This document shows, in pieces, positions 1 to 9,737 of a stretch of 64,000 bases of DNA; the stretch's first letter is position 1; the number at the start of each line of letters is the position of its first letter. The DNA comes from Pseudoips prasinana (Eukaryota > Arthropoda > Insecta > Lepidoptera > Nolidae). The notes beneath the pieces were generated by a model. It had not been told where the DNA came from and searched no databases. It saw nothing but the letters and a program-made list of their open reading frames with translations. Position numbers and translations under genes: made by a program. The stretch lies in NCBI GenBank assembly GCA_951640165.1, contig OX621260.1, positions 21,718,001-21,782,000 on the forward strand, written 5' to 3'.

Positions 1-1530
1 CATTACACGAAACAGATGAGGACCAGCATACTTTAGGTGTTCGATGCTGAGACCGTCATGGCCAGGCGACTTCCCTCTTTGTATTTTATTTACCACGTCA
101 GCCACATTCTTAGCACTGAAGCTCAGCGTACGCCTTGTACCAGTAGAGGTCTCGACATCGCCCACCTCACTGTCGGCCACCGAAGGCTCTGAGGATACCT
201 TGAAATGCTGTACAAAAAGATTGGCTACAGACCGGTGGTCAGTCATGCCGTCGACACTCACAGGGAGACTCGGCTTAGTGTTTAGTTTCTTGGTATTTTT
301 CCAGAAGCTTTTGAAGTCTTTTGCGGCATGATTTAAGGCAAGCATGTCCATTTTCAATTGCTCCTGTCTATTCTGACACCATCTAACTTTTGCTTTAAAA
401 ACACGTCTAGAGTCACACATATTTTTAAAAGCTTTACCCATAGATGGTTTGCCAGCCAGCTGCCACAGATGGAATTTAATTCTTGCCTCTCTGTGAAAAT
501 CGGCGACGTACTTGTTCCACCCCACTATATAGCCCGCCCTTCTATACTTCTTTCGTTTACATGTTTTTATTGATGCGTCAGACAATATTTGGATAATATT
601 ATTGTACATTGTATCTATCACAGCCCTATGCTTTATATCAGCACACATACAGTCTGCACAACTGCTGAGTTCCGAAGAAAATTGTATATCCCGTAGTGCA
701 GTGTGACACAGTTCATGATAGTTACATATTTGATCATTACTACGCTCGCCCCATTTGACACCATAAAGAGAATCTATCGATACATTGTCACAAGTCTCAT
801 TAATATTATTAAATCTACATTGCACCACTAGCGGAAAATGATCTGACCAAAACACATCTTCTTCTACACCCATACTTTGTTTACAGAGGGTATGGCAGAC
901 TCACTCACAAGGCAGTGATCTAACCACCTCTTACACCCATGGGCTTCACTTAAAAATGTACAAGTGTCAGAGTTCTCACCCAGTAAATTAACATCAATAC
1001 AACTCCAAGATTGATCCATACAAAACTGTTGCATTTCTTTATAAAAAAGCTCTTTCGGATGGGCGTTAAAGTCACCCAAGATATAGATAGCCGATACGTC
1101 ACTATATTCGTCTATGATCGAACTTAATCCACTTAAACAATCTGTAAATTCTACTAAATTTTCATTTGAGTTTGTCGGCATGTATACACTGAACACAAGT
1201 ATTGAGCGGCTACCTATGTAAGCATTAATTCCGGCTATACGTACATTTTTGCAGTCAATCGCCGTCACTAGGTTAAACGCACTACTGCGCCACAGCAAGG
1301 CCACACCTCCATACGGTCTGCCGATTAGAGTACCAGCAGATAAGTCCACCGCAGTCGTCCCGGTGCTACTAAAACCAGCATCAATTGTGTTCAGCATGGG
1401 CAGCTCATAGTCTAATAGCCAAGTTTCCTGGAGAGCTACAATATCCGCAGATTTACACAGGGATGCAACGCCCTCTATGGACCTCTTCAAAGACTTGCAG
1501 TTAAAGCTAATTATATTGGAAAATTAATTT
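1..1530 (-). pseudogene. Non-LTR retrotransposon ORF2, endonuclease to pre-RT part, frameshifted and cut by window edge
   Basis: Read on the minus strand. The first frame (864-1520) is an AP-type endonuclease/exonuclease/phosphatase domain with LQETW, GGVALLW, LGDFNA and RWLDHCL motifs, the usual nicking nuclease of LINEs. It ends at a TAG at 864, but the protein continues at once in another frame (SDHFPLV, the end of the endonuclease) down to base 1, reaching GKSPGHDG at the start of the reverse transcriptase. So one frameshift near 865-890 breaks an otherwise open ORF2. The RT itself lies beyond the window. Clade is Jockey/CR1-like at best. Confidence 0.8.
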
Positions 1531-1543
1531 TTATTATCCATTA

Positions 1544-1741
1544 TTATTGTTTGGTTTGTGCGCCTCTGTCCACTGAGCCACTATCTTCCGCCATCTTTTT
1601 GAAATCTACAAACCTCCGAAATGATATTCCCGATGGCCATAAGTTATTATCCAGGAAGGTACCGATATTTGGTCTCGTTACAAATAACTTAAATGCGTTA
1701 TAATCTCGTTCTATTCTCATTTTAATTTTAACTAACGTCAC
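1544..1741 (-). pseudogene. C-terminal fragment of LINE ORF1
   Basis: A 65-codon open stretch directly upstream of the endonuclease ORF. It contains LWPSGISFRRFVDF, which resembles the end of ORF1 in insect LINEs, where ORF1 runs into ORF2. It has no ATG at its 5' end, so the element is 5' truncated near 1750. Inference from position and motif only. Confidence 0.45.
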
Positions 1742-1799
1742 TCTTTCATTTGTCTTGCTATATATATAATCTTGGATATCATTCTCACATATATCTTTG

Positions 1800-2288
1800 T
1801 ATAGATATTTTTCTTTTAATTTCTTTCTTTTCTAACGGTAAATTTATTAAAAAAGTCATTTAATTTATACATATACCACAATTTTGGTATATCTCTTATT
1901 GCACACCTACTGCTATTAGTTATTTTTCAGCTCCTATCCATCCTAAGGTTGTCTGAAAGAGATCGCTTTATGCGATAAAAACGCCTTTTGTACCACTTTC
2001 TATGTAATACTTCATGTTCATGTATTCTGCTGGACAAAGGCCTCCCCCAAAGGCTGATATGATGATGATATGTATTCTTATGGTGTACAATAAAGAGTAT
2101 TCTATTTTATTCTACTCTATCCTTTACCTGTTGTCGACTGTACCAGATTTCAAATACATTCTAACCAGCAGCCCTCGGGGCTCATGCCAAGCAAAAACTT
2201 CACATCGATTTGAACGAAAATAGACTGAGGCACTGTAAAATTATTACCACACTGCGTACCATGATTGTGGTTGTAATTTTATTGGATA
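1800..2288 (+). repeat. LINE 3'-end repeat (part C of the composite repeat), copy 1
   Basis: Non-coding. It contains the LINE 3'-tail signature 'tggtgtacaataaagagtattct' region and a conserved block up to 'gttgtaattttattggata'. Near-identical copies lie at about 22,346-23,215 and 33,885-34,660. This copy carries a 42-bp insertion at 2028-2069 that the other two lack. Confidence 0.75.
2028..2069 (+). mobile_element. Extremely 5'-truncated RTE-type LINE 3' end
   Basis: A 42-bp segment ending in the gatgatgat tail typical of lepidopteran RTE 3' ends. It is flanked by an 8-bp direct repeat ATGTATTC (2020-2027 and 2070-2077). Homologous copies near 22,985 and 34,425 have a single ATGT(A/T)TTC at this place, so the empty site is visible. 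Confidence 0.75.
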
Positions 2289-2318
2289 CTATACTATACT
2301 ATACTATATACTATACAA

Positions 2319-2587
2319 TTAGCAGAGTCCAAGTTCAGGCAGCGGGCGGAGCTTGTGACGTCATCGAAAGTGGAGTGATTGAACGAGGAGGGGCACGCAG
2401 AGGCTCCGAGCGGCGCGCACGCCTGCCGACCGGCCTTCTTGTTCCGTCGCCAGAGATAGACGGACGTTATACTGTGTTACTGCCACATTGCCATTGTACC
2501 TTGTAAATCATATTATTTAAAATAATAAGTTTGTGATTCTAAGAGTTATCTTTCTTTTTATTAAATACCTATCGAATTCGCTAAATT
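2319..2587 (+). repeat. 5' LTR of the gypsy remnant
   Basis: Shares almost its whole length with 7484-7750, including a GC-rich centre followed by 'ttatactgtgttactgcc' and an AT-rich end. The copies differ by a few substitutions (for example gcgggcgg versus gtgggcgg), so the element is not recent. Confidence 0.75.
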
Positions 2588-2601
2588 CAGAAGTGGGATT
2601 C
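2587..2601 (+). other. Primer-binding site, tRNA-Leu complement
   Basis: TCAGAAGTGGGATTC directly follows the left LTR. It is complementary to the acceptor/T-arm side of a leucine tRNA, as used by Mdg3-type retrotransposons; the usual TGGTG preceding it is missing or mutated. Confidence 0.65.
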
Positions 2602-2693
2602 CTACCCTGTGCTTTACCGCTGTGGCTAATCCTTAGTTAAATTTATTAATTTATTATTGAGTTTAAAATTTTGCTATAGCAAACTTTGCTATA

Positions 2694-3191
2694 AAAATGT
2701 CTTGTAATCGTAAATCGTGAAAATAGTTCGTCTATTCATGGCCCGGAGCAAACGCTTCACACAATTTTACAGTGCTTAAATTCTCTGGAAGATAATTCCA
2801 TGTTACGAAATCCGAGCGCAGACAATGCGGGTACCTCAAGCGACATGCCGGCGCGCGGCGCTGGGCCAGAATCAGGCGCGCCACCGCAGCCGCTGCATTT
2901 ACCGTTAGTCTCGGCAGGCGACCGTCGCGTTGCTAGCCGTGCCGTGGCCTCGGACGCCGACTCGTGCGCTGCAAGCGACGACATATCTGTGCCTTGTGCG
3001 AGGGTGAAAAGTCTAGTGCTAAAACCGTGGCTGACATGGTTATGAGTCAGGTAACCGAGAAGATATTGTGCAATAAGTGCTATTCCGGTAAGGTCAAACA
3101 GTGTTTTATTTCAAACTATTTGGGTGTTTCGGCTACTGAAGAAATTGTTGACGCGATTCAGTCCTTAGTTCAGAGTGGTTCTAGCCAGTAA
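2694..3191 (+). pseudogene. Gag-region remnant, two overlapping frames
   Basis: One frame is open from 2694 to 3043 (Ala/Pro/Ser-rich, no ATG until 2800). A second frame from 2964 to 3191 carries CALC and CNKC cysteine pairs. The two overlap, which suggests a frameshift in one original frame. Position just after the primer-binding site suggests gag. I cannot recognise a gag domain, so function is not assigned. The stretch is GC-rich compared with its surroundings. Confidence 0.35.
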
Positions 3192-3311
3192 TACGTCTAA
3201 TTTTAATTAATCTCCTATATACACTTATGGAGCGACGCGATGGATCGTGTTTAAACACTTGAACCACAAGGAATGTTTGTTTTATTACTGAGTGTATTAA
3301 CTGTAAACATA

Positions 3312-3480
3312 GTCCGCACGTGTGACGCAGCGGCTAAGACAGTCGCCTCGCCGCTTCATGTCGCGGGTTCGAGCCCCGCGCCGGACAACTATTTGTTTGG
3401 CCCATAAATAGTTGTTCTGAGTCTGGATGTAGTTTGTGTCCGTCTATTATATGTTGGTAAAGTACCCCGCGACACAGGGA
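3312..3480 (+). mobile_element. tRNA-derived SINE
   Basis: A tRNA-like head (A-box-like 'gcagcggctaagacag', B box 'ggttcgagccc') is followed by 'gacaactatttgtttggccc', the body seen in other SINE copies of this window (for example 38.86 kb). It is not a functional tRNA: no proper cloverleaf end is seen. Confidence 0.65.
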
Positions 3481-4610
3481 TTATATTCCTTAATGCGGGC
3501 GTTGTCGTTTATAAACGGAACAAATCTACCACAAGGGAAATATTTATTTTTGTGTTGTATGATGTTACGTAAGCATATTTTAATATTTTATTTGTAACAT
3601 GCTGCGATATATTTCACGTCGCCAATCAAGAAGTTGCTTGAAGGACTGCTCCCGTATCAGGGCACTACACCATTCGCATATTTTGTCGCGCGGTGGTTTG
3701 TTTGTGACGTGTATGATTCGACCAGAAGTCATCAAGCGTTGATAGCCGTGACCGGCGCCGCTCAGTATCACGTGCGTTGCGTAATAGCCATAGTGTAGGT
3801 GTGGTAAGTTGTAGCCACCGCTGAGGCATACTTCAACTCGATGGACTACACGATGTTGTAGAAAATGTCATACCGTTATTACGCCTCATGATAGTGAGTG
3901 AGGAGCTGAGAACCCTGTGATACTATTGACAACGACTTTGACTACTCAAACCACGTGCAACCATAGCTAATACCGAACTAACATCTGACCTATTCGTATT
4001 ATTTTTGCCAATTCATTAAATACCTGGTGGGTATAATAACAGTCAGCGTTCTCAAGTTACTTCTTAGCAGCGCGGTTATCAAACTAATTCGGAAGACATC
4101 CTCTGATATTACTTGCACATCTAGTAAAATACTAGGTCATACAGAGGACAAACGTTTCACCAAGGTGAGATCAGAGTCATGTAGGCAATCTCAAAACTGG
4201 CTAGTCAGGTGTGGCCGAGACGGAGAAATGTGGTTTGTTACATATTTTCTCGTCACAAAAAGTCTGACATGCAAGACAATTTCTTGATCTCACTGACTAC
4301 TCCCACTATTATTGTATTGCTCTGAAATATACCGAGCGTCAATGTGATCTAATACCGCTTGTACCGCGTTAGTGAACTGTTTCCAGGATTTTGATTACGA
4401 AAGGGGATAATGATTCCACATGCTGATGATGCCGATGTTAAACTAATAAGAGTCCATCAGATTTCTAAGCCTTGTAATTGGAGACAAATAATATAGGCAG
4501 CGAACGAAGTAATTCAATCTCGGAATGGTATCCTTTTGTATCCAGGCGTAATGTTGTGTATTGATACTGTGGTTCTTGTTAATTTCTTAAGGGACCTCTG
4601 TTGAGTCTTT
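3481..4610. other. Degenerate interior of the gypsy remnant, no recognisable gene
   Basis: Moderately GC-rich DNA with only short open frames. Reverse transcriptase and RNase H would be expected here, but I see none of their motifs. A short stretch near 4.45-4.6 kb may be the linker before integrase. Confidence 0.4.
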
Positions 4611-4611
4611 G

Positions 4612-6100
4612 GGGATGTTACATGACGAACATGAGCACATAGGGGTGAAAAATAAAATCCCTTATTTTGAAGTACTTTTGGCTCCACGTGCTTAGACTTT
4701 TATTATAGCTAACCAAAAGAGTTCACATTTAGTAGTGTGCTCTTTGTAAATAAATTCTCTTAGTCCACAGGGAGATTGGACCCGGAAATGTGTATACCCT
4801 GGAAGGTGTTCAGCGTGCTGCCAAGCAGTCTTTGTGGGCTTGCGCTGTTGAGTGGCAGATGTGGCAGAACGCACGCTACGGCCGGTACATGATCTCATGG
4901 CGAGGTTTGATGCAGTTTGCCGGAAAGTATACAGCCCATTGTCTTATTTTCGTTTGAAATCAATGAAACTTGTCCCAAGAGCCTCGCTAGTGTGTTACCG
5001 CGTGGGATAAATGTTACGTTCCATTCCAAACTGCCCATTTGGAAGTTTACCAGAGTACAACCGGAATAATTTCGTGCTTGTTCGTGTTAATGCATTTACG
5101 TTGATCTAGCGGTAGCGTGTTCAACCGCAGATAATGAGGTCCTGGGTTTAAATCCCGGGTCGCGCCAAAAAATAATTTTGGGATGTTCCCCCCGTAAAGA
5201 AAAATGTCTGAATGTCAGTGCGTAGTCTGGGAGTTGGCGGTATTATACCCCCGTGCCTCGGAAAGCTCGTAAAGCTTTCGGTCTTGTACCTAACCTCTCT
5301 CGGTCGTGTCACTACTGGATCCATCGGATCACGAGAGTGACCGAATAGAAAGTGCTGCTGTGTTTGTGCACACACTTGTGCACTAGAATATGTCCTGCGC
5401 AGTTGGCTAGTCTCCATTGAGAGTGGCCGCCGTGGTCGATTTCCGGCATGGAGGACATAATTATTACTGGGTAGAGTATTAGTACTTATGTACAGACCAG
5501 ATACTAATGAACTAAAACTCGTTTTTGAAAACTCTATTTCATTATTCAGTACTCCTTGTTTAATTATATCAGATCAAGGCCGAATGTATGAGAACTCGTC
5601 ATTTTGTTACTAGATTAGAAACTTTGTTGTTTGAAACATTTTATAACTGCAGAGATTCATCATGGTGATGGTCAGCTTGACAGGTACTGTCGCACCGTCA
5701 TTTACATGATTCGTGTGGAAATTAAACTTTTGATAAGAAAGTTGGTCTAATATCCTGTAGAAATTTACAGCTCAACCTGAATAAAATCTTCACCTTTAAA
5801 TTCATTAATTGGCAGTGATGGTGCTTCGCGTATGATCATTGGTGCGCGACATCGCATATGAAGCAGCCAGTCCGAACCGAGAATCTTTGGGTGAACTTGC
5901 GCGGCAGCGCGCTAGTGGGTTGCTCGAAGAGAACTGCGCGCAGCAGGATGCTTGCGTGAACGAGCGCCGCAGAGTGCCCCAGCCTTTCCGTATGGTTGAC
6001 CTAGTTTTTGTGAGGAAGACAAGGTCGTGGATCGTATGGTAAGAACGTGCAAGCCGCGGCTTAAAATATTGTGGCGAGGGGAGTGGACACATGATGTGTG
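4612..6100 (+). pseudogene. Gypsy integrase remnants
   Basis: Pieces of a retroviral-type integrase are seen in order on the plus strand: a His-rich zinc-domain start (HDEHEHIG, near 4625), a core piece with IISDQGRMYE (near 5560), a piece resembling the catalytic Glu region (GDGQLDRYCRTV, near 5660), and a C-terminal region with FRMVDLVFVRKT (5839-6042). Frames change between pieces and stops intervene, so nothing functional can be made. A SINE is inserted at about 5095-5475. Confidence 0.65.
5095..5475 (+). mobile_element. tRNA-derived SINE, long family
   Basis: The head 'ctagcggtagcgtgttcaac' and B box 'gggtttaaatccc' are followed by a ~300-bp body with 'ttggcggtattatacccccg' and 'gccgccgtggtcg'. 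The same family lies at 8685-9058, 27,070-28,698, 36,712-36,970 and 62,695-63,075. Confidence 0.8.
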
Positions 6101-6194
6101 CGCGACATTCTTTGATTGCAAGTATGAGTATGCGGTTTGGCTATGTATGGTGCGCTCTGCGTGTATTTATTTTATAACCATCTGATAGCCTAGT

Positions 6195-6670
6195 TGTACA
6201 TACATACATAGACTCACGCCTGTTTCCCAGAGGGGTAGGCAGAGACAACGGATTTCCATTTGTCACGATCTTTGCATACTTCTTTTGCCTCGATAACTGT
6301 CATTATATTCTTCATACATGCTCGCCGGTTTAGGGTACTTCTGACCTGCCCTTTCTTGAGAACATCTCCAATTTGGTCAGAGAATGTTCGACGTGGTCTT
6401 CCACTTCCGGTTGTCCCATTCACACAGGCCAGGTATACTTCTTTTGTCAATCTTCTTTCATTCATTCTTTCTAAATGGCCAAACCATCTCAGCATGCCTT
6501 TTTCAATCTTTGTGACTACATCCTCTTTCACACCACAACGCTCTCTTACATCAGTATTTCGAATTCTGTCTCTCAAAGTCACACCACACATACTTCTCAG
6601 AGCTCTCATTTCCACTGCATTTATCTTACTTTCATTCTTTTTCTGCCATACCAAACTTTCACTTTAGTTG
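6195..6670 (-). pseudogene. RTE-type LINE, C-terminal end of the ORF and 3' tail
   Basis: The minus-strand ORF (6214-6654, 146 aa) matches the end of lepidopteran RTE proteins: [35 protein letters not shown] and a final [16 protein letters not shown]. It is 5' truncated (no RT motifs) and ends in a short (ATGT)n tail at 6195-6210. It lies inside the gypsy remnant. Confidence 0.85.
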
Positions 6671-6689
6671 TTACCGCTTAATATTGTGT

Positions 6690-7250
6690 TGTTGGATCGC
6701 ATCCTGAGGGCACTGCGATGATTGAGACTATCCTGAACGGTACGTCTCTTGTACTTATTGTGCATCCTGAGGGCACTGCACCGATCGCATCCTGAGGGCA
6801 CTGCGATGATTGAGACTATCCTGAACGGTACGTCTGATGTACTTATTGTGCATCCTGAGGGCACTGCACTGATCGCATCCTGAGGGCACTGCGATGATTG
6901 ACACTATCCTGACTGGTACATCCCTTGTATTTATTGTGCATCCTGAGGGCACTGCACGGTTCGCAGCCTGAGGGCACTGCGATAATTGACACTATCCTGA
7001 CTGGTACATCCCTTGTATTTATTGTGCATCCTGAGGGCACTGCACGGTTCGCATCCTGAGGGCACTGCGATAATTGATTCTATTCTAACTTCCCTTGTAT
7101 TTGTTGTGCATCCTGAGGGCACTGCACGGTTCGCATCCTGAGGGCACTGCAATAATTGATCCTATTCTAACGTCCTTTGTACTTACAATGCATCCTGAGG
7201 GCACTGCTATGATGGAGACCGTCTCAAACGGTACAATTCCGGATATAATA
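6690..7250 (+). repeat. Minisatellite, about six copies of an 88-bp unit
   Basis: Each unit holds the motif CATCCTGAGGGCACTGC twice, separated by variable spacers such as 'gattgagactatcctga'. The pattern therefore alternates long and short half-units. Later units drift (gacactatcctgactgg, gattctattctaactt), and the last is shortened. Minus-strand frames stay open across several units because 88 bp is not a multiple of three and stops are rare; I do not regard them as genes. Confidence 0.9.
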
Positions 7251-7335
7251 TCCAGATCCAGATAGTAAAAGTAACAAGTTCTTAATTTATATTTTGAGTC
7301 CTGTTATGAAAACTAATAAAGGCAATATCTTTCAC

Positions 7336-7483
7336 AGGCGATGTCGATGACGATATCTACGAGAGTCTGCCATTTAGTGCTGAGTGCCTGGTTGTCGAAG
7401 TGGAGGTACATGGATCTGGAGATCTACAGCTGCAACCCGATGTTCCAGCGGGCGAGGGCGCACCGCCGTCAGGAGGGGCCGAG
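7336..7483 (+). pseudogene. 3' end of a gypsy ORF running into the right LTR
   Basis: An open frame (GDVDDDIYESLPF and on) is acidic and reads into the right LTR, stopping at a TGA about 60 bp inside it. This is the expected place for the end of pol. No domain is recognisable. Confidence 0.4.
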
Positions 7484-7750
7484 TTAGCAGAGTCCAAGTT
7501 CAGGCAGTGGGCGGAGCTTGTGACGTCATCGAAAGTGGAGTGATCGAACGAGGAGGGGCACGCAGAGGCTCCGAGCGGCGCGCACGCCTGCCGACCGGCC
7601 TTCTTGTTCCATCGCCAGAGATAGACGGACGTTATACTGTGTTACTGCCACATTGCCATTGTACCTTGTAAATCATATTATTTAAAATAATAAGTTTGTG
7701 ATTCTAAGAGTTATCTTTCTTTTTATTAAATACCTTTCGAATTTGCTAAA
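7484..7750 (+). repeat. 3' LTR of the gypsy remnant
   Basis: Partner of 2319-2587. The next element, a Helitron, begins immediately at its end. Confidence 0.75.
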
Positions 7751-8069
7751 TATACATATAATAAAATCGTATGAAAGTCAAAACTGTACATTGAATATTT
7801 TTTAAAAAAGATACTTGGGGCGTGATCTACATTCGATATCGAAGCCAAAAATATAGTTTATAGAATTTTTGTCTGTGTGTCTGTTTGTCTGTATGTATGT
7901 CCGGGGTAAACTCAAAAAGTACTGCATGGATTTACTTCAAATTTTGCATGAAAATTACTAAGAGATCGGGTCAACATATAGGCTACATATTTTCACGCTA
8001 TCACCTACGGGGGAGTAGCTGTGATAATTTATAAAATTTAACGCGGGTAAAACCGCGAGGCACAGCTAG
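7749..8069 (+). mobile_element. Non-autonomous Helitron, family H-a
   Basis: A short (~320 bp) element beginning 'tatacatataataaaatcg'. It has an internal 'ctgtttgtctgtatgtatg' tract and ends with a GC hairpin (CGCGGGTAAAACCGCG) followed by GGCACAGCTAG and a host T, the standard Helitron 3' end. It has no coding capacity. At least nine full or partial copies lie in the window in both orientations. Confidence 0.85.
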
Positions 8070-8077
8070 TAGTTCTC

Positions 8078-8319
8078 TAAAAGGATACTTGGGGCGTGAT
8101 CTATATAGTTTTTAGAATTTTTGTATGTATGTCTGTTTGTCTGTATGTATGTCCGGGCTAAACTCAAAAAGTACTGCATGGATTTACTTCAAATTTTGCA
8201 TGAATATTACTAAGAGGTCGGGTCAATATAGGCTACATATTATCACACTATCACCTACGGGGGAGGAGCTGTGATAATTTATAAAATTTAACGCGGGTAA
8301 AACCGTGGGACACAGCTAG
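8078..8319 (+). mobile_element. Non-autonomous Helitron H-a, 5' truncated
   Basis: Same body as the neighbour, starting at 'aaaaggatacttggggcg' and ending 'ggacacagctag'. The two lie head to tail. Confidence 0.8.
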
Positions 8320-8402
8320 TTATTTATATCATCTTTTTGCCGTTTTTGCCATTTAATTGACGACGCCTACGACGACGACTCCCTAGACTAATTTGATGTA
8401 CA

Positions 8403-8533
8403 GACGCCAGCACATCAAGCTACCCCAATCTGTCAAATTTCCCCAATTGAAAGTGGACCTTATGCTTATGTGATAAAGTTGAAAATCTATAAAATAAATT
8501 TGACAGATTGGGGTAGCTGGATCTGCTGGCGTC
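8403..8533. mobile_element. MITE with ~37-bp terminal inverted repeats
   Basis: The left end GACGCCAGCACATCAAGCTA and the right end are inverted copies with two mismatches over about 37 bp, leaving a ~57-bp AT-rich centre. I see no clear target duplication, so the superfamily is unknown. Confidence 0.75.
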
Positions 8534-8684
8534 ATTGCGTATATACATAAAATAACAGAAAATACCTAGACTAAGACAATTACATATGTTCATGAACACT
8601 ATTTTGATCAGAAGGCAGGTTCACAACAATTGAGTCAAGCCACGGTCATTCCACCACGTCACGGCGGTCGTCAGAGATATACTG

Positions 8685-9058
8685 CCTCGTCGGTCTAGCG
8701 GTAGCGTATTCACCCGCAGAGAACGAGGTCCTGGGTTCAAATCCCGGGTCAGGCCAAAAGAGATTTTGGGACTTTTCTGTAATAAGAAAAATTTCTCAGC
8801 ATCAGCCCGAAATCTGAGAGTTGGCGGTATTATACCCCCGTGCCTCGAAGAGCACGTAAAGCCATCCTGTACCTGATCTCTTACCGGTCGTGTCGCTAGG
8901 CAACCCATGAGATCATGAGAGTGATGGAATAGAAAGTGCTCCTGTGTTTGCGCACACACATGTGCACTATAATATGTCCCGCGCAGTTAGCTAATCTCTA
9001 TTGAAACTAGCCGCCGGGGCCGAAATTGGGCTAGGAGGACGTTATTATTATTAATACG
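8685..9058 (+). mobile_element. tRNA-derived SINE, long family
   Basis: The best-preserved copy in the window: 'ggtctagcggtagcgtattc' A-box side, 'gggttcaaatccc' B box, full body with 'cctgtgtttgcgcacacaca' and an (ATT)n tail. Confidence 0.85.
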
Positions 9059-9061
9059 TCG

Positions 9062-9663
9062 GAATATACATAGGTCTGTTTATCTGTGACATTTAAGAGA
9101 ACCGATTTCAATACGATTTATTGCTTCTGAAATCTACTCATTAGTCAATTGTAAAAAAGGATAAGATATACCCTATTTTTTTTTTATTATTTATAACTTT
9201 ATGCACATCAAATGGTACAAAGGCGGACTTAATGCCCTAGGCATTTTCTGCCAGTCAACCTACCCTATCATTACCCTATCTTATCCTTAATAAGAGTAAG
9301 TAGGTAAGTAATAAGTATACTAATCGATCATTCAACTTACAAGCAAAGCCAAAATCCCACTTCACAGACTACCTAGTATTTAATGAGTAAGTGCAAGTAA
9401 AACCAAAGTTGTAAATAACACCACACCCATAAAAAGATTTACAACTAAGCTAACTAGACACTCCGAGATTAGTTCGTCGACACCAAGTGGCATGCACTCA
9501 CAATTTTATAAAGTGTATGTTACAGACGTACCTAACATAAATACACAGATACAGAACTGCGAAAATAAGTGATCTTAATATTAATGAATTAGGATTAGTC
9601 CATAGCATATCGACACCCAAATCACGTGAAGCTAAAATTTGTTGTATGAGTTGTGTGATTTAA
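9062..9663 (+). repeat. Composite repeat part X, copy 1
   Basis: Non-coding and nearly identical to 29,531-30,780 once later insertions are removed from each. It carries a private LINE-tail insertion at about 9172-9283. Confidence 0.75.
9172..9283 (-). mobile_element. 5'-truncated LINE 3' end with poly(A)
   Basis: A T-rich start (poly-A on the minus strand) is followed by 'gcacatcaaatggtacaaag', a typical LINE 3' UTR. It is flanked by 'taccctat' repeats. The homologous stretch at ~29,645 lacks the segment, which gives the pre-insertion site. Confidence 0.75.
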
Positions 9664-9737
9664 TAATCCTTGGTCCTAAAAATTGTGCCTATACATTCAG
9701 CCAACGATAAACAAATACGATAACATAAAAACAAATT

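Larger units (their letters stand above)
2319..7750 (+). mobile_element. Decayed Ty3/gypsy LTR retrotransposon, Mdg3-like
   Basis: Two copies of a ~265-bp repeat (2319-2587, 7484-7750) lie in direct orientation and act as LTRs. A tRNA-Leu primer-binding site follows the left one, integrase remnants occupy 4.6-6.1 kb, and a short ORF end runs into the right LTR. The internal part is only about 3.5 kb once the inserted SINEs, RTE piece and minisatellite are removed, and I see no reverse transcriptase, so it is internally deleted as well as mutated. Assignment to an Mdg3-like group rests on the tRNA-Leu primer and integrase style. Confidence 0.65.

Noticed and set aside
5839..6121. Minus-strand ORFs of 69-95 aa
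   Set aside because: Shadows of the gypsy integrase C-terminal remnant on the plus strand.
6664..7152. Overlapping minus-strand ORFs with SALRMR/CPQDAQ repeats
   Set aside because: They are translations of the 88-bp minisatellite; frames shift every unit and no start or domain is consistent.
6690..7250. Possible CRISPR-like array
   Set aside because: Repeats are long, spacers are similar to each other, and the genome is eukaryotic; it is a minisatellite.
8695..8765. tRNA gene
   Set aside because: Only the promoter boxes are tRNA-like; the sequence continues into a SINE body found five times in the window.
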